Part shown: piece by piece, positions 43,536 to 53,428 of the stretch
Numbering within the stretch: position 1 is the stretch's first letter
Layout of the letters: the number at the start of each line of letters is the position of its first letter
Source of the DNA: Methylobacillus arboreus
GTDB taxonomy: Bacteria > Pseudomonadota > Gammaproteobacteria > Burkholderiales > Methylophilaceae
NCBI RefSeq assembly: GCF_020532725.1
Contig: NZ_JAJAVC010000006.1
Span: 620,001-684,000 of the forward strand
Direction of reading: 5' to 3'
DNA length: 64,000 bases
Translations under genes and position numbers: made by a program
Notes under the pieces: model-generated
The model's database searches: none
Told to the model about the DNA's origin: nothing
The model's input: only the letters and a program-made list of their open reading frames with translations

Positions 43536-44600
43536 ATGACTTCATTGAAAAACGACATTTTTCTCCGCGCCCTGCAACGCCAGCGCACACCTTATACCCC
43601 GGTATGGATGATGCGCCAGGCGGGACGTTATTTGCCCGAGTACCGCGAGAGCCGCAAGAACGCCGGCAGCTTCATGAGCCTGTGCCAGAGCCCGGACTTT
43701 GCCACTGAAGTCACCTTGCAGCCGCTGGACCGCTATCCTCTTGATGCCGCCATCCTGTTCTCGGACATTCTCACGATCCCCGATGCCATGGGGCTGGGAC
43801 TGTATTTCGAGGAAGGCGAGGGGCCGAAGTTCGAGCGCACGCTGCGCGAGGAAAGTGACATCCTCAAGCTGGCTGTCCCGGATATTGGTACCGACCTCAA
43901 GTACGTCACCGATGCAGTAAGCCAGATTCGCCGCGCGCTGGATGGCCGCGTGCCCCTGATCGGTTTCTCCGGCAGTCCCTGGACATTGGCAACTTATATG
44001 GTGGAAGGCCGTGGCGGCACGGATTTCCTCACCATCAAGCAGATGGCATATGCACGTCCTGACTTGCTGCACCATATTCTCGACATCACCGCGCAAACCG
44101 TCACCGCCTATCTGAATGCGCAGATTGCCGCAGGCGCGCAGGCAGTAATGATTTTCGATTCATGGGGCGGGGCGCTTTCCCACCACGCCTACCAGGAATT
44201 CTCATTGCAATACATGAAGAAGATCGTCAGTGGCCTCACAAAGGAAAACGAAGACCGCCCTGTGCCCAGCATCGTATTCACCAAAGGCGGCGGGCTCTGG
44301 CTGGAAGCCCAGGCCGATACCGGCGCCAACGCGCTGGGGCTGGACTGGACGGTTTCACTCGGCGAAGCGCGCAAACGCGTGGGCAGCAAGGTCGCCCTGC
44401 AAGGCAATATGGACCCGGCCATCCTGCTTTCCACGCCTGAAGCAGTGGAAAAGGAAGTGGCGCGCATCCTTGCCGATTACGGTATCGGCAGCGGCCATGT
44501 ATTCAACCTCGGCCACGGCATCACCCAGTTCACGCCGCCGGAAAATGCTGAGGCCATGATCAAGGCCGTGCATGCCATCAGCAGCAAGTATCACCTGTAA
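43536..44600 (+). CDS. hemE: Uroporphyrinogen decarboxylase
   Basis: A 354-residue enzyme with the N-terminal signature [15 protein letters not shown] (arginine and aspartate clamp for the substrate) and the second signature [13 protein letters not shown]. It decarboxylates uroporphyrinogen III to coproporphyrinogen III. Length is standard. A terminator follows about 30 bp after the stop codon. Confidence 0.97.
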   Translation: MTSLKNDIFLRALQRQRTPYTPVWMMRQAGRYLPEYRESRKNAGSFMSLCQSPDFATEVTLQPLDRYPLDAAILFSDILTIPDAMGLGLYFEEGEGPKFERTLREESDILKLAVPDIGTDLKYVTDAVSQIRRALDGRVPLIGFSGSPWTLATYMVEGRGGTDFLTIKQMAYARPDLLHHILDITAQTVTAYLNAQIAAGAQAVMIFDSWGGALSHHAYQEFSLQYMKKIVSGLTKENEDRPVPSIVFTKGGGLWLEAQADTGANALGLDWTVSLGEARKRVGSKVALQGNMDPAILLSTPEAVEKEVARILADYGIGSGHVFNLGHGITQFTPPENAEAMIKAVHAISSKYHL

Positions 44601-44601
44601 G

Positions 44602-44618
44602 AGCGTAAACAGGCTCTA
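44602..44618. repeat. Possible solo end of the MITE-like element
   Basis: GAGCGTAAACAGGCTCT plus the following AGGA closely matches the right end of the element at 55559-55745 (GATCGTGAACAGGCTCTTAGGA). No second end is visible nearby, so it would be a remnant. Confidence 0.3.
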
Positions 44619-44629
44619 GGACATAGCAC

Positions 44630-44663
44630 CGCGATTGTCATTTTTTGTCAATCGCGGTTTTCT
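44630..44663 (+). terminator. Rho-independent terminator of the thi-hem operon
   Basis: Stem CCGCGATTG/CAATCGCGG, loop containing a T-run, followed by TTTTC. Located 30 bp after hemE. Confidence 0.85.
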
Positions 44664-44752
44664 GCCCCTGCCCTCACTGGCAATATCGTTGTAAGATGAA
44701 CCATAGGCAGGTTTCATTTGTCACGACTTCATAACAACAAGGAGAGAAGCAA

Positions 44753-45229
44753 ATGGGTTTGATTTCATTCATCAAGGATGCAGGTGAAAAGCTGTTCGGC
44801 ACCCATCCCGCTGTTGAGTCCAAAGCCGAGAATCCGGCAGCGGCTGCCAATGCCGAAGCAGGCAAGGCTATTCTCAACTACATTCACAAAATGGAACTGG
44901 ATGCCGACGGCCTGCAAGTGGACTTCGACGGCGCCACAGGCAAGGTGACGGTGAGCGGTACTGCCGCCACGCAGGAGATCAAGGAAAAGATCCTGCTCTG
45001 TAGTGGCAACATCAATGGTGTCAGCGATGTGGTGGACAACCTCAAGGTGACAGCGGCAGAAACAGCCTTCGTGTTCTACACCGTGGTTCGCGGCGACACA
45101 TTATCCAAGATTGCCAAGGAACATTACGGCAATGCGAATGCCTATCCCAAGATATTCGAGGCCAATAAGCCCATGCTGACCCATCCGGACAAGATTTACC
45201 CGGGCCAGACTTTACGTATCCCTCAATAA
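44753..45229 (+). CDS. LysM/BON domain protein (YgaU/Kbp-like)
   Basis: A 158-residue protein with a BON domain (residues ~40-100, GKVTVSGTAATQEIKEK and NGVSDVVDNLKV) and a C-terminal LysM domain (YTVVRGDTLSKIAKEHYGN ending LRIPQ). The arrangement and length match E. coli Kbp/YgaU, a potassium-binding protein linked to osmotic and general stress. No signal peptide. AAGGAGAG precedes the start. A lipoprotein gene follows 19 bp later. Confidence 0.92.
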   Translation: MGLISFIKDAGEKLFGTHPAVESKAENPAAAANAEAGKAILNYIHKMELDADGLQVDFDGATGKVTVSGTAATQEIKEKILLCSGNINGVSDVVDNLKVTAAETAFVFYTVVRGDTLSKIAKEHYGNANAYPKIFEANKPMLTHPDKIYPGQTLRIPQ

Positions 45230-45248
45230 CACCAACAGGAGATTTACC

Positions 45249-45491
45249 ATGAAACTGCTTTCAACTTCCGTCCTTGCCATTTTTCTTGCCAGCCTCATGT
45301 TGGGCGGCTGCAGCAACAAACAGGAAGAAGATGTTGAAGCTGCTGCTGCACAAGCGGTAGAAGAGGCCCAGGAACATGCGGAACACGCTGCCGACAGGGC
45401 AGAAGAAGCCGTTGACGAGGCAAAAGACGCCGCTGAAGATGCAATCAGCAAGGCTCGCGAAGCCGCTGAAGAAAAAACCGACAACGAATAA
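45249..45491 (+). CDS. Small Ala/Glu-rich coiled-coil lipoprotein
   Basis: An 80-residue protein. A type II signal peptide ends in the lipobox MLGGC, so Cys21 would be lipidated. The mature part is almost wholly Ala/Glu/Asp/Lys heptads (AADRAEEAVDEAKDAAEDA), predicting one long helix or coiled coil. It resembles Lpp-like or apolipoprotein-like small lipoproteins in character, with no specific family recognised. CAGGAG precedes ATG. Likely cotranscribed with the LysM/BON gene. Confidence 0.85.
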   Translation: MKLLSTSVLAIFLASLMLGGCSNKQEEDVEAAAAQAVEEAQEHAEHAADRAEEAVDEAKDAAEDAISKAREAAEEKTDNE

Positions 45492-45505
45492 TCCGCTTGT
45501 CAGGC

Positions 45506-45536
45506 ATACCCGGGCGCCTGCCCGGGTATTGCTTTT
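45506..45536 (+). terminator. Rho-independent terminator after the lipoprotein gene
   Basis: Stem ATACCCGGGC/GCCCGGGTAT with a GCCT loop followed by TGCTTTT. It lies 14 bp after the stop and also near the end of the convergent SDR gene. Confidence 0.85.
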
Positions 45537-45547
45537 ACCCCATCCGG

Positions 45548-46336
45548 CTAGAAAGCTGACCGGATCAGTCCGCCTTCTGCACGTATTGTCGCGCCGTTAA
45601 TGACGGCAGCCCGATCGCTGCAGATAAATGTCACCACATCCCCGATTTCTGCCGGATCGATCAACCTGCCTATCAAGGAGGTTGGCCGGTTTTCACTGAT
45701 GAATTTCTTTTCAGCTTCCTCCAGGCTCAAGCCAGGATAAATATCCTGGATAAACTTTTCCACTCCCTCGGTCCTGGTAGGGCCTGGCAACACGGCATTC
45801 ACGGTCACCGCTGTTTGCTTGGTCAACTCTGCCAGGGAACGTGATATCCCGATCTGCATGGTCTTGGTCGCGCTGTAATGGGCCATTTCCGGCGCAGGCG
45901 TGACACCGGACTCACTGGAAATAAACACGACCCTGCCGGTCCGGCGTTCAAGCATCTTGCCAAGGTAGTGCCGGGCCAGCCTCACGCCGCTCATGATGTT
46001 GACTTCGAACAGATGCTGCCAAGCTGCATCTGTCTCATCGAAAAAGCCGACCGCTTCATAGACCCCAAGATTGTTCACCAGAATATCGACATCGGGAAAT
46101 TGCTGCACCGTTGCCTGGGTTCCCTCCAGAGTACCGTTGTCCGCGGCCAGCCCTTCAAGCCTGGCCTGGGGATGATCTTGCTGGATGCGCTTGATTGCCT
46201 TGTCTACGCTGGCTTGGGTTCGCCCATTGACAATCACGCGCGCGCCTTCTCTTGCCAGCGATTTCGCTATTTCCAATCCAATCCCGGCAGAGGATGCCGT
46301 GACCAGCGCTAATTTATTCTCCAGATCAAGTTTCAT
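45548..46336 (-). CDS. SDR family oxidoreductase
   Basis: A 262-residue short-chain dehydrogenase with TASSAGIG as cofactor motif, VNNLGVYE and the catalytic YSATK pair. The C terminus ends [18 protein letters not shown] 46336 gives the normal family start ([13 protein letters not shown]); the frame extends upstream to 46435 without homology. It is a stand-alone gene with unknown substrate. Confidence 0.88.
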   Translation of the reverse strand: MKLDLENKLALVTASSAGIGLEIAKSLAREGARVIVNGRTQASVDKAIKRIQQDHPQARLEGLAADNGTLEGTQATVQQFPDVDILVNNLGVYEAVGFFDETDAAWQHLFEVNIMSGVRLARHYLGKMLERRTGRVVFISSESGVTPAPEMAHYSATKTMQIGISRSLAELTKQTAVTVNAVLPGPTRTEGVEKFIQDIYPGLSLEEAEKKFISENRPTSLIGRLIDPAEIGDVVTFICSDRAAVINGATIRAEGGLIRSAF

Positions 46337-46591
46337 GATATTTCCCGTGGATAGGTCAATGGAAAGAGTATGCGCCCACGGCCTTAGCTTGATAAGTGCA
46401 TGGAATCGAATATGAGTGGTGAATCGTTCTCCCAAGCAGGCTCACAATGGGTTCAAGCAGCAGTGAAAGCAGGTGTTCATCCAGGTTGATTCCTACATCA
46501 GGATCAGCAGAACACCGATACGTTGATGTCAACATGGTTGCTACGCTTGCTCTCGTCCACAATAAGTAAGCATGAAGAAAGGAACAGGAAC

Positions 46592-46879
46592 ATGAAAATC
46601 CACAAACTACTTAGCGCTGCATCCCTGATTACCGTCAGCACACTGCTCATCAGCACCCCGGTACTGGCTGACAAGGAGTTCATCGGCCGTATCGACGAAC
46701 GCCCCACCGGCAACCTCGGTATCTGGACCATCAGCGGCCAAAAAGTGGAAGTGACTGAAAAAACCGATATCGAACCTGAACAAGGGCCATTGGTAGTCGG
46801 TGCCTGTGTGGAGGTGGAACACAAGAAAGGCGTGGCAAGCGAGATCGAGACTATCAAACCGGAAAAGTGCGGAAATTGA
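46592..46879 (+). CDS. Small secreted DUF5666-like protein
   Basis: A 95-residue protein with a signal peptide ending near TPVLA, followed by a single OB-like beta domain: FIGRIDERPTGNLGIWTISG, KVEVTEKTDIE and VGACVEVEHK. This pattern is that of DUF5666/YdeI-like small periplasmic domains. AAAGGAAC precedes ATG 46592; the upstream frame to 46523 is not used. Function unknown. A terminator follows. Confidence 0.72.
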   Translation: MKIHKLLSAASLITVSTLLISTPVLADKEFIGRIDERPTGNLGIWTISGQKVEVTEKTDIEPEQGPLVVGACVEVEHKKGVASEIETIKPEKCGN

Positions 46880-46891
46880 TTATCTAAGGCT

Positions 46892-46922
46892 AGGCCCAGC
46901 TTATATCATGCCGGGCCTTTTT
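46892..46922 (+). terminator. Rho-independent terminator
   Basis: AGGCCC-A-GC and GC-C-GGGCCT pair around a short A+T-rich loop, followed by TTTT. It lies 12 bp after the DUF5666-like gene. Confidence 0.8.
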
Positions 46923-46999
46923 CGATGCGCTGTTCACGGCTCTTGTGACGCCGAATATCATTCGGGCCTCCCATGCCCTTGCCAAGCATCAATCTGTTT

Positions 47000-49216
47000 T
47001 CAGAATTCCTGCGGGTCTACATCCACCGCCCAGCGTATCTTGCTGCTCAATGGATGAGCCCGTAATTGCGGTGTCAGCTGCCGCAATACCGCCTGCAATG
47101 CCTGCCTGCTGGGTGCCTGGAACAAAAGCTGCCCCCGTTCCATGCCTTTCAGGCGCTCCATCTGTGGCCTGACCGGGTCGTAGACCAGTACCTCACCTCC
47201 CATCTCGCGCGCCACATCACCAGCAAACTGTAAAAAACGTTGCACAGGCATGTAATCGTTTGCCTCTGCCTTGACCAAGGCCAGGAACTCGTAAGGTGGA
47301 AACTGCGTGATCTCGCGCTCGTTCAGCAAGCCGGTGGCATAGGCCGCGTAATCCTGGCTGCGCAGGGCATTGAACAAGCTATGTTCCGGGAAGGTAGTCT
47401 GTATCAGCACCGTTCCAGGCTTCTCGGCCCGTCCGGCGCGGCCCGAAACCTGCATAAGCTGGGCAAACAGACGCTCTGCCGCGCGGAAGTCCGGGCTGAA
47501 CAAGGCACTGTCGGTATCCAGCACGCCGACCAGTGTGAGATTGGGAAAATCGTGGCCTTTGGCCAGCATTTGCGTCCCAACCAGAATATCCACCTCGCCC
47601 GCATGTACTGCGGAAAGCATGTCATCCAAGGCATTCTTGCGCCGCGTGCTATCCCGGTCCACCCGCAACACCCGTGCTTCCGGCAACAGTTTTGCCAGGG
47701 TTTCCTCCAGGCGCTGGGTGCCGTGTCCGGTAGGGTGTAGGTCGGGATTGCCGCAACTCGGGCACTGCCTGACGATTTTCTGCTCATGCCCGCAATGGTG
47801 GCAGCGCAAGCAACCTTGGCGCAAATGCACCACCAGCCTGCTGCTGCAACGCATGCAAGGCGCTATCCATTGGCAGGCAGTACATAACAGGACCGGCGAG
47901 TAACCGCGCCGGTTGATGAACAGCAGGCTTTGCTCGCCGCGCTCCAGGCGCGTTTTCAGCGCCTTGACCAGTTGCGGCGACAAGCCTTCCTGCATTTGCA
48001 CCCGGTTCACATCCACACAATGGACTTGGGGCAGTTGCGATTGGCTCACCGCCCGCTGCTGCATGCTGAGCAGGCCATAGCGTCCGCTTTGCGCGTTATG
48101 CCAGGTTTCCAGCGCCGGGGTGGCAGAGCCCAGCACAATCGGAATATTGCGGCGCTGCGCCCTCACCAGGGCCACATCGCGCGCATGGTAGCGCATGCTG
48201 TCCTGCTGCTTGTAGGAAGTATCGTGCTCCTCATCCACAATCATGAGCTTGAGCCTGGGCAGGGGAGTGAAAACCGACAGGCGCGTGCCGATGACGATGC
48301 GTGCCGCCCCGGTTTGCGCCAGGCGCCAGTTTTGCAAGCGCTCACTTTCACCAAGATTGCTGTGCAGCGTGACCAAAGGAAATTGCGGCAGGCGGCTGCG
48401 GAAACGCGCTTCCAGTTGCGGCGTCAGGTTGATTTCGGGCACCAATACCAGCGCCTGATCGTCATTGTCTTCGAGCACGGCCTGCAACAGGCGGATATAG
48501 ACCTCGGTCTTGCCGCTGCCGGTAATGCCATGCAGCAGCCATGGCTTAAAGCCACTGCGTTGTGCCAACACCGCCTGCACGGCATGGGATTGCTCGCCGT
48601 TCAGCTCCGGCTGCACATTCGATGCATGTAAAGTCGATCGCAAGCCTGCGTACACCTGCTCTTCGTCGATCCAGCCGTGGTCGCGCAAGGCGGCCAGGCC
48701 TTTGCGCCAGCCTGGGCTGAGTTCTGCCAGCTCCGTCTCTCCCAACCTGCCATGCGCTTCCAGGGCACTGAAAATACGCTGCTGGATCACTTGCCTTGCA
48801 GGAATCGCCTCCACCCCGGCTGCCAGGCCGGACGGATTCAGCCAATAACGGAACTGCTGCCTGGCCTGGGCAGGCTCGGTCTGGCGCAATCGTGCCGGCA
48901 AGGCAGAAAGCAGGGCTTGTCCGTAAGGGTATTGGTAATAATCGGCGCAGAACCTCAGCAATGAGAAGAACTCGCTGTCGAGCACAGGTTCGTTGTCGAA
49001 ATGCTGCAGGATGAACTTGAGCTTGGCCGGGGCAATATCACTATCCGTCGCGGTATCCACCACAATGCCGACCTGCCTGCGCGGGCCGAAAGGCACCACG
49101 ACGCGCTGCCCGACCATGATGGGAACATCGCTGCGGTAATCGAATACGCCATCCAGCGGAACATCCAGTGCCACCTTGAGAATCTGCATGTGTGGCGTCT
49201 GGCGCGGGTCAGTCAT
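47000..49216 (-). CDS. priA: Primosomal protein N' (replication restart helicase)
   Basis: A 738-residue SF2 helicase. The N-terminal 3'-DNA-binding domain begins VALDVPLDGVFDYRS. Walker A is GITGSGKTEVY and Walker B is VDEEHD, followed by the aromatic loop SYKQQD. Eight cysteines in the zinc region (CTACQWIAPCMRC, CLRCHHC, CPSC) match PriA. It reloads DnaB at stalled forks. It is divergent from argS with 90 bp between them. Confidence 0.96.
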   Translation of the reverse strand: MTDPRQTPHMQILKVALDVPLDGVFDYRSDVPIMVGQRVVVPFGPRRQVGIVVDTATDSDIAPAKLKFILQHFDNEPVLDSEFFSLLRFCADYYQYPYGQALLSALPARLRQTEPAQARQQFRYWLNPSGLAAGVEAIPARQVIQQRIFSALEAHGRLGETELAELSPGWRKGLAALRDHGWIDEEQVYAGLRSTLHASNVQPELNGEQSHAVQAVLAQRSGFKPWLLHGITGSGKTEVYIRLLQAVLEDNDDQALVLVPEINLTPQLEARFRSRLPQFPLVTLHSNLGESERLQNWRLAQTGAARIVIGTRLSVFTPLPRLKLMIVDEEHDTSYKQQDSMRYHARDVALVRAQRRNIPIVLGSATPALETWHNAQSGRYGLLSMQQRAVSQSQLPQVHCVDVNRVQMQEGLSPQLVKALKTRLERGEQSLLFINRRGYSPVLLCTACQWIAPCMRCSSRLVVHLRQGCLRCHHCGHEQKIVRQCPSCGNPDLHPTGHGTQRLEETLAKLLPEARVLRVDRDSTRRKNALDDMLSAVHAGEVDILVGTQMLAKGHDFPNLTLVGVLDTDSALFSPDFRAAERLFAQLMQVSGRAGRAEKPGTVLIQTTFPEHSLFNALRSQDYAAYATGLLNEREITQFPPYEFLALVKAEANDYMPVQRFLQFAGDVAREMGGEVLVYDPVRPQMERLKGMERGQLLFQAPSRQALQAVLRQLTPQLRAHPLSSKIRWAVDVDPQEF

Positions 49217-49306
49217 GGCATTCCCATGACGAAGTTCGACAATTGCATATCAGTGCAAGCTTGCAGTAGGTTAAAATAATGCTTTTATTCACGTTTGTAG
49301 CTCGCC

Positions 49307-50965
49307 TTGAAAGCACATCTTACCGAATTACTACACGTCGCAGCAAACAGCCTGAATGCCGATGCGGGCATTCCCGCCATCCAGCTTGAACGCCCCAAGA
49401 ATACAGACCATGGGGATTTTTCCACCAACCTGGCAATGACGCTCGCCAAGCCGCTGCGCCAGAATCCGCGCGCTATCGCCGAGTCCCTGATCAATGCTTT
49501 GCCTGCTTCCGAGTATGTCGCCAAGGTCGAGATTGCCGGCGCGGGCTTCATCAACTTCTTCCTCAGTCCGGCAGCCAGGCAAGCCGTGGTGCGCGAAATC
49601 CAGCGCCAGGGCGAGCGTTATGGCCACAACCAGCAAGGCCAGGCCCGCAAGGTACAAGTGGAATTTGTTTCCGCCAACCCGACCGGCCCATTGCACGTCG
49701 GCCATGGCCGCGGCGCTGCCGTGGGTGACTGTCTTGCGCGCTTGCTTGCCGCCAGCGGCTGGGCCGTCACGCGCGAGTTCTACTACAACGATGCCGGCGC
49801 GCAAATCGACAACCTGACAATATCGGTGCAATCCCATTGTAAGGGCATTACCCCCGAGCATGCCGCATGGCCGGAAGCGGGTTATCGCGGCGATTACATT
49901 GCCGATGTCGCTGCCGCCTATATGGCAAAGGAGACCGTCACGGCAGATGACCAGGAAGTCACCGGCAAGGGCGATGCCGGTGATGCCGAGGCGATTCGCC
50001 GGTTTGCCGTGGCCTATTTGCGCCATGAGCAGGATCTGGACCTTAAGGCATTCAAGATCAATTTCGATGTATTTTCTCTTGAATCCGCGCTGTACCACGA
50101 CGGCAAGGTGGAAAGCACGGTCGGGAACCTCATCAAGAGTGGCCACACTTATGAGCAGGACGACGCCCTGTGGCTGCGCACCACGGAATTTGGCGATGAC
50201 AAGGACCGCGTCATGCGCAAGCGCGAGGGCGGGTACACCTACTTCGTTCCCGATGTGGCTTACCACCTGGACAAATGGCAGCGCGGCTTCGAACGCGTGA
50301 TCAACGAGCAGGGCGCAGACCACCACAGCACCATCACTCGCGTGCGTGCCGGCTTGCAGGCCTTGAATGTCGGCATCCCGCAGGGCTGGCCGGAATATGT
50401 GCTGCACCAGATGGTGACGGTGATGCGCGGCGGCGAGGAAGTGAAGATTTCCAAGCGGGCGGGCAGTTACGTGACCCTGCGCGACCTGATCGAGGAGGTG
50501 GGTTGCGATGCGACCCGCTACTTCCTGGCTGCGCGCCGCGCCGACTCACAGCTGGTGTTCGATATCGACCTTGCCCGCGCCCAGAGCAACGACAACCCGG
50601 TGTACTACATCCAGTATGCCCATGCGCGCATCTGCAGCGTATTGAACGAGTGGGGCGGCGATGCAGCCGCACTGGAACAGGCTGACCTGAGCCCGCTTGA
50701 TACCGAACATGAAGCCATCCTCCTGCAGCGCCTGGGCGAATTCCCCGAGCTGGTTGCGCATGCCGCCCAGGAACTGGCACCGCACATGATTGCGACCTAT
50801 CTCAAGGACCTGGCAGGCGACCTGCACAGCTATTACAACGCCCATAAATTCCTGGTCGATGATGCCAGGATCACCGCGGCACGCCTGGCGCTTGTCAGTG
50901 CTACCCGCCAGGTGCTGCGCAACGGCCTGGCACTGCTCGGCGTCAGCGCACCGGAAAAAATGTAA
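49307..50965 (+). CDS. argS: Arginyl-tRNA synthetase
   Basis: A 552-residue class I synthetase. The additional N-terminal domain is present; the HIGH motif reads HVGHGRG after [10 protein letters not shown], and the KMSK region reads KISKRAGSY. The anticodon-binding DALR domain closes the protein. A TTG at 49307 is the only reasonable start, since an in-frame stop lies at 49298-49300, nine bases upstream. A weak start may limit its expression. Confidence 0.96.
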   Translation: MKAHLTELLHVAANSLNADAGIPAIQLERPKNTDHGDFSTNLAMTLAKPLRQNPRAIAESLINALPASEYVAKVEIAGAGFINFFLSPAARQAVVREIQRQGERYGHNQQGQARKVQVEFVSANPTGPLHVGHGRGAAVGDCLARLLAASGWAVTREFYYNDAGAQIDNLTISVQSHCKGITPEHAAWPEAGYRGDYIADVAAAYMAKETVTADDQEVTGKGDAGDAEAIRRFAVAYLRHEQDLDLKAFKINFDVFSLESALYHDGKVESTVGNLIKSGHTYEQDDALWLRTTEFGDDKDRVMRKREGGYTYFVPDVAYHLDKWQRGFERVINEQGADHHSTITRVRAGLQALNVGIPQGWPEYVLHQMVTVMRGGEEVKISKRAGSYVTLRDLIEEVGCDATRYFLAARRADSQLVFDIDLARAQSNDNPVYYIQYAHARICSVLNEWGGDAAALEQADLSPLDTEHEAILLQRLGEFPELVAHAAQELAPHMIATYLKDLAGDLHSYYNAHKFLVDDARITAARLALVSATRQVLRNGLALLGVSAPEKM

Positions 50966-51086
50966 GCGAAGATGTAAACTTTAGGTTTCTAACGGGGAAT
51001 CTCAACAACCTGAGTCAGGTTCCTAGGTTAAGTCTCAATGCAAGACCCGCCAGGACATGAATTGAAAGAGGAAGAGGAATATTATT

Positions 51087-51692
51087 GTGAGTCGAGATTA
51101 CAAGCCTACCCAGCGTAAATCGTCTGGCTCCAGCAGCAGTAGCAAAGGCAGCCCATTTTTTACCGGCCTGCTCGTTGGCCTGTTATTGGGAGTAGGCATT
51201 TCAGTGGCTGTTGCCATTGTCGTCATGAAGAGCGACAGCCCATTCTCCGACAAGGCCGGCAAACCCAAACTGGAACCGGGTGAGATTGCATTGCCCAAGG
51301 CAGAGCCCGAGCAAAAAGCCGGGAATGATGCCGGCAGCGAAAAACCACGCTTCGATTTCTATACCATTCTGCCGGGCAGTGAAAGCCAGGTAACGGAGCA
51401 GGAAATCAAGCAGAAGGAAGCAGACCCTGCGCCTGCCCAAACCCAGGAAAGCTACTTCCTGCAGGTTGGCGCATTCCAGACCGAGCAGGAAGCCGACAAC
51501 ATGAAAGCCAGCCTGGCGCTTCTGGGGCTGGAAGCCATTGTGCAGACAGCCACCATCCCCGGCAAGGGCGTGTGGCACCGCGTACGCGTCGGCCCGTTTA
51601 CCGACCTGAACCAAATCAACAGCGCCAAGTCTGATCTTGCGCAAAACGGCTTCAAGGCGGATTTGATCAAGGTAAATACGCCTGGCCAGTAA
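51087..51692 (+). CDS. SPOR domain protein (FtsN-like)
   Basis: A 201-residue protein with a short basic cytoplasmic tail, one membrane helix (residues ~24-45), a charged periplasmic linker, and a C-terminal SPOR domain from ~122 (YFLQVGAFQTEQEADNMKA; VRVGPFTDLNQ). SPOR domains bind denuded septal peptidoglycan, so a division or cell-wall role is likely. GTG 51087 follows a GAGGAAGAGGAA purine-rich site. It lies between argS and dsbA, a conserved betaproteobacterial order. Confidence 0.9.
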   Translation: MSRDYKPTQRKSSGSSSSSKGSPFFTGLLVGLLLGVGISVAVAIVVMKSDSPFSDKAGKPKLEPGEIALPKAEPEQKAGNDAGSEKPRFDFYTILPGSESQVTEQEIKQKEADPAPAQTQESYFLQVGAFQTEQEADNMKASLALLGLEAIVQTATIPGKGVWHRVRVGPFTDLNQINSAKSDLAQNGFKADLIKVNTPGQ

Positions 51693-51754
51693 GCTAGGTC
51701 ATCCAGAACAATTTGCCAGACGTTAACAACCTAAACTCCACTGAAGGACGTGAT

Positions 51755-52390
51755 ATGAAAAAGCTTCTTGCCGCCTTGATGCTGTTGGTATCTGCAACCG
51801 CAATTGCGGACCCGCAACTGGGCAACGAATTCAACCAGACGGCCAAAACCATCAAGACCGACGACCCGGCCAAGATCGAAGTACTGGAAATTTTCTGGTA
51901 TGGCTGCCCGCATTGCTACCACCTTGAATCCAGTCTGACCGCATGGGTCAAGAAGCTGCCGCAGGACGTCTACTTCAAGCGGGTTCCCGGCGTGCCCCGT
52001 CCTGACTGGGCGCCTGCCGGCAAGGCGTTCTACGCGCTGGAAGCCCTCAACCTTACCGAGAAGCTGCACGCCCAGTTGTTCGACGCGATCCACAAGGCAC
52101 GTAACGTCAACCCGACCGTGGAAGCCCAACTGATCGATTGGATCACGAATAAAGGAGGGCAGGACCGCAAGAAAGTGGAAGAAGCGTTCAACTCGTTCTC
52201 CACCAATAACAATATCGTCAAGGCCATGAACACATTCCGTGACTCCGGCGCTACCGGTGTGCCAGCCCTCATCATCGATGGCCGCTACATCACCTCCAGT
52301 TCTATGGCAGGCGGCAACCAGGCCGTGCTGAAAACCGCCGACTACATCATCGAGAATGTCCGCAAGGAAAAAGGCGGCAGCGCCAAGTAA
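51755..52390 (+). CDS. dsbA: Thiol:disulfide interchange protein DsbA
   Basis: A 211-residue periplasmic oxidoreductase with a signal peptide ending at ATAIA. The active site is Cys51-Pro-His-Cys54 (WYGCPHCYH), the classical DsbA motif, and the cis-proline is in TGVPALIIDG. It oxidises cysteines of exported proteins. ATG 51755 is preceded by GAAGGACG; the longer frame from 51713 is not used. Confidence 0.95.
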   Translation: MKKLLAALMLLVSATAIADPQLGNEFNQTAKTIKTDDPAKIEVLEIFWYGCPHCYHLESSLTAWVKKLPQDVYFKRVPGVPRPDWAPAGKAFYALEALNLTEKLHAQLFDAIHKARNVNPTVEAQLIDWITNKGGQDRKKVEEAFNSFSTNNNIVKAMNTFRDSGATGVPALIIDGRYITSSSMAGGNQAVLKTADYIIENVRKEKGGSAK

Positions 52391-52413
52391 TTCCTAGCCT
52401 GGCCACTTCCACT

Positions 52414-53208
52414 ATGCCGCAAGCATCCAAACCCGCTGCCAAACAGCGGGTTTTTATTACCGGCGCCTCCAGCGGCATCGGCCTGGCAGTTGCCCGGCAT
52501 TACCTCAGGCAAGGCGCAACCGTTGGCGTGACTGCCCGTAGGCTGGCGCCTTTACAGGCACTGGTTGCGGAATTTCCTGCCGGGCAATGCCTGCCATACC
52601 AGGTGGATGTGCGTGACGCCAAAGCCATGCAGACCAGCGCCCAGACATTTATCCAAGACGCTGGTGTGCCGCATATCGTCATCGCCAATGCTGGCGTGAG
52701 CCGCGGCACATTGACTTCTGAGCCTGAAGATATTGAAGCTTTCCATACCGTATTCGAGATCAACGTCTTCGGCCTGGTGCATACCTTTCAGCCATTTATT
52801 GCCGCCATGCGCAATGCAAAACTGGCAGGGCAACTCGTCGGCATTGCTAGTGTCGCAGGCATTCGCGGCCTGCCCGGCGCAGGCGCCTACAGCGCTTCCA
52901 AGTCTGCCGCTATCATTTATCTCGAAAGCCTGCGCACCGAGATGCAGCACCACGGCATCGCCGTCACCACCATCGCCCCCGGCTACATCCGCACCCCGAT
53001 GACCGACGTGAATGGTTACCGCATGCCGTTCCTCATGGACGTCGATATTGCCGCGGCAAAGTTCGCCGATGCCATCGCCCAACGCAAACGCTTCGTCATC
53101 ATTCCTTGGCAGATGGCCTGGGTGGCCCGCATATTGCGCATCATTCCACGCTGGCTGTGGGATAGGCTTACACGAAATGCACCGCATAAACCAAGGATTA
53201 ATCTATAA
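52414..53208 (+). CDS. SDR family oxidoreductase
   Basis: A 264-residue short-chain dehydrogenase with TGASSGIG, NAGVSRG and YSASK. A C-terminal hydrophobic/basic stretch (WQMAWVARILRIIPRWLW) suggests membrane association, as in SDRs of lipid metabolism. It follows dsbA by 23 bp and is usually found here in betaproteobacteria. Substrate unknown. Confidence 0.88.
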   Translation: MPQASKPAAKQRVFITGASSGIGLAVARHYLRQGATVGVTARRLAPLQALVAEFPAGQCLPYQVDVRDAKAMQTSAQTFIQDAGVPHIVIANAGVSRGTLTSEPEDIEAFHTVFEINVFGLVHTFQPFIAAMRNAKLAGQLVGIASVAGIRGLPGAGAYSASKSAAIIYLESLRTEMQHHGIAVTTIAPGYIRTPMTDVNGYRMPFLMDVDIAAAKFADAIAQRKRFVIIPWQMAWVARILRIIPRWLWDRLTRNAPHKPRINL

Positions 53209-53428
53209 AGCTCAAAGCTCTGCTGATGAGCTGGCAAGGACTTTTATGGTAAGCAAAAACTAGAAGCCGCGTAATGTCAGCATCGCACTCCAATGCGGCC
53301 ATGCCTTCCTTGATCTCGTTTTGCACCACCAACATTGCTTGACTATCACCCAAAGATGTAAATAAGAATTATTATAATATTCTATTGCTCCCTTTCCAGG
53401 CAATGCGATCTCACTGAACGGACATGCT

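Noticed and set aside
49331-50407. 358-codon minus-strand frame opposite argS
   Set aside because: Shadow of a housekeeping gene with all motifs intact.
50985-51030. Terminator between argS and the SPOR gene
   Set aside because: AACCTGAGTCAGGTT is only a 5-bp stem and no T-run follows.
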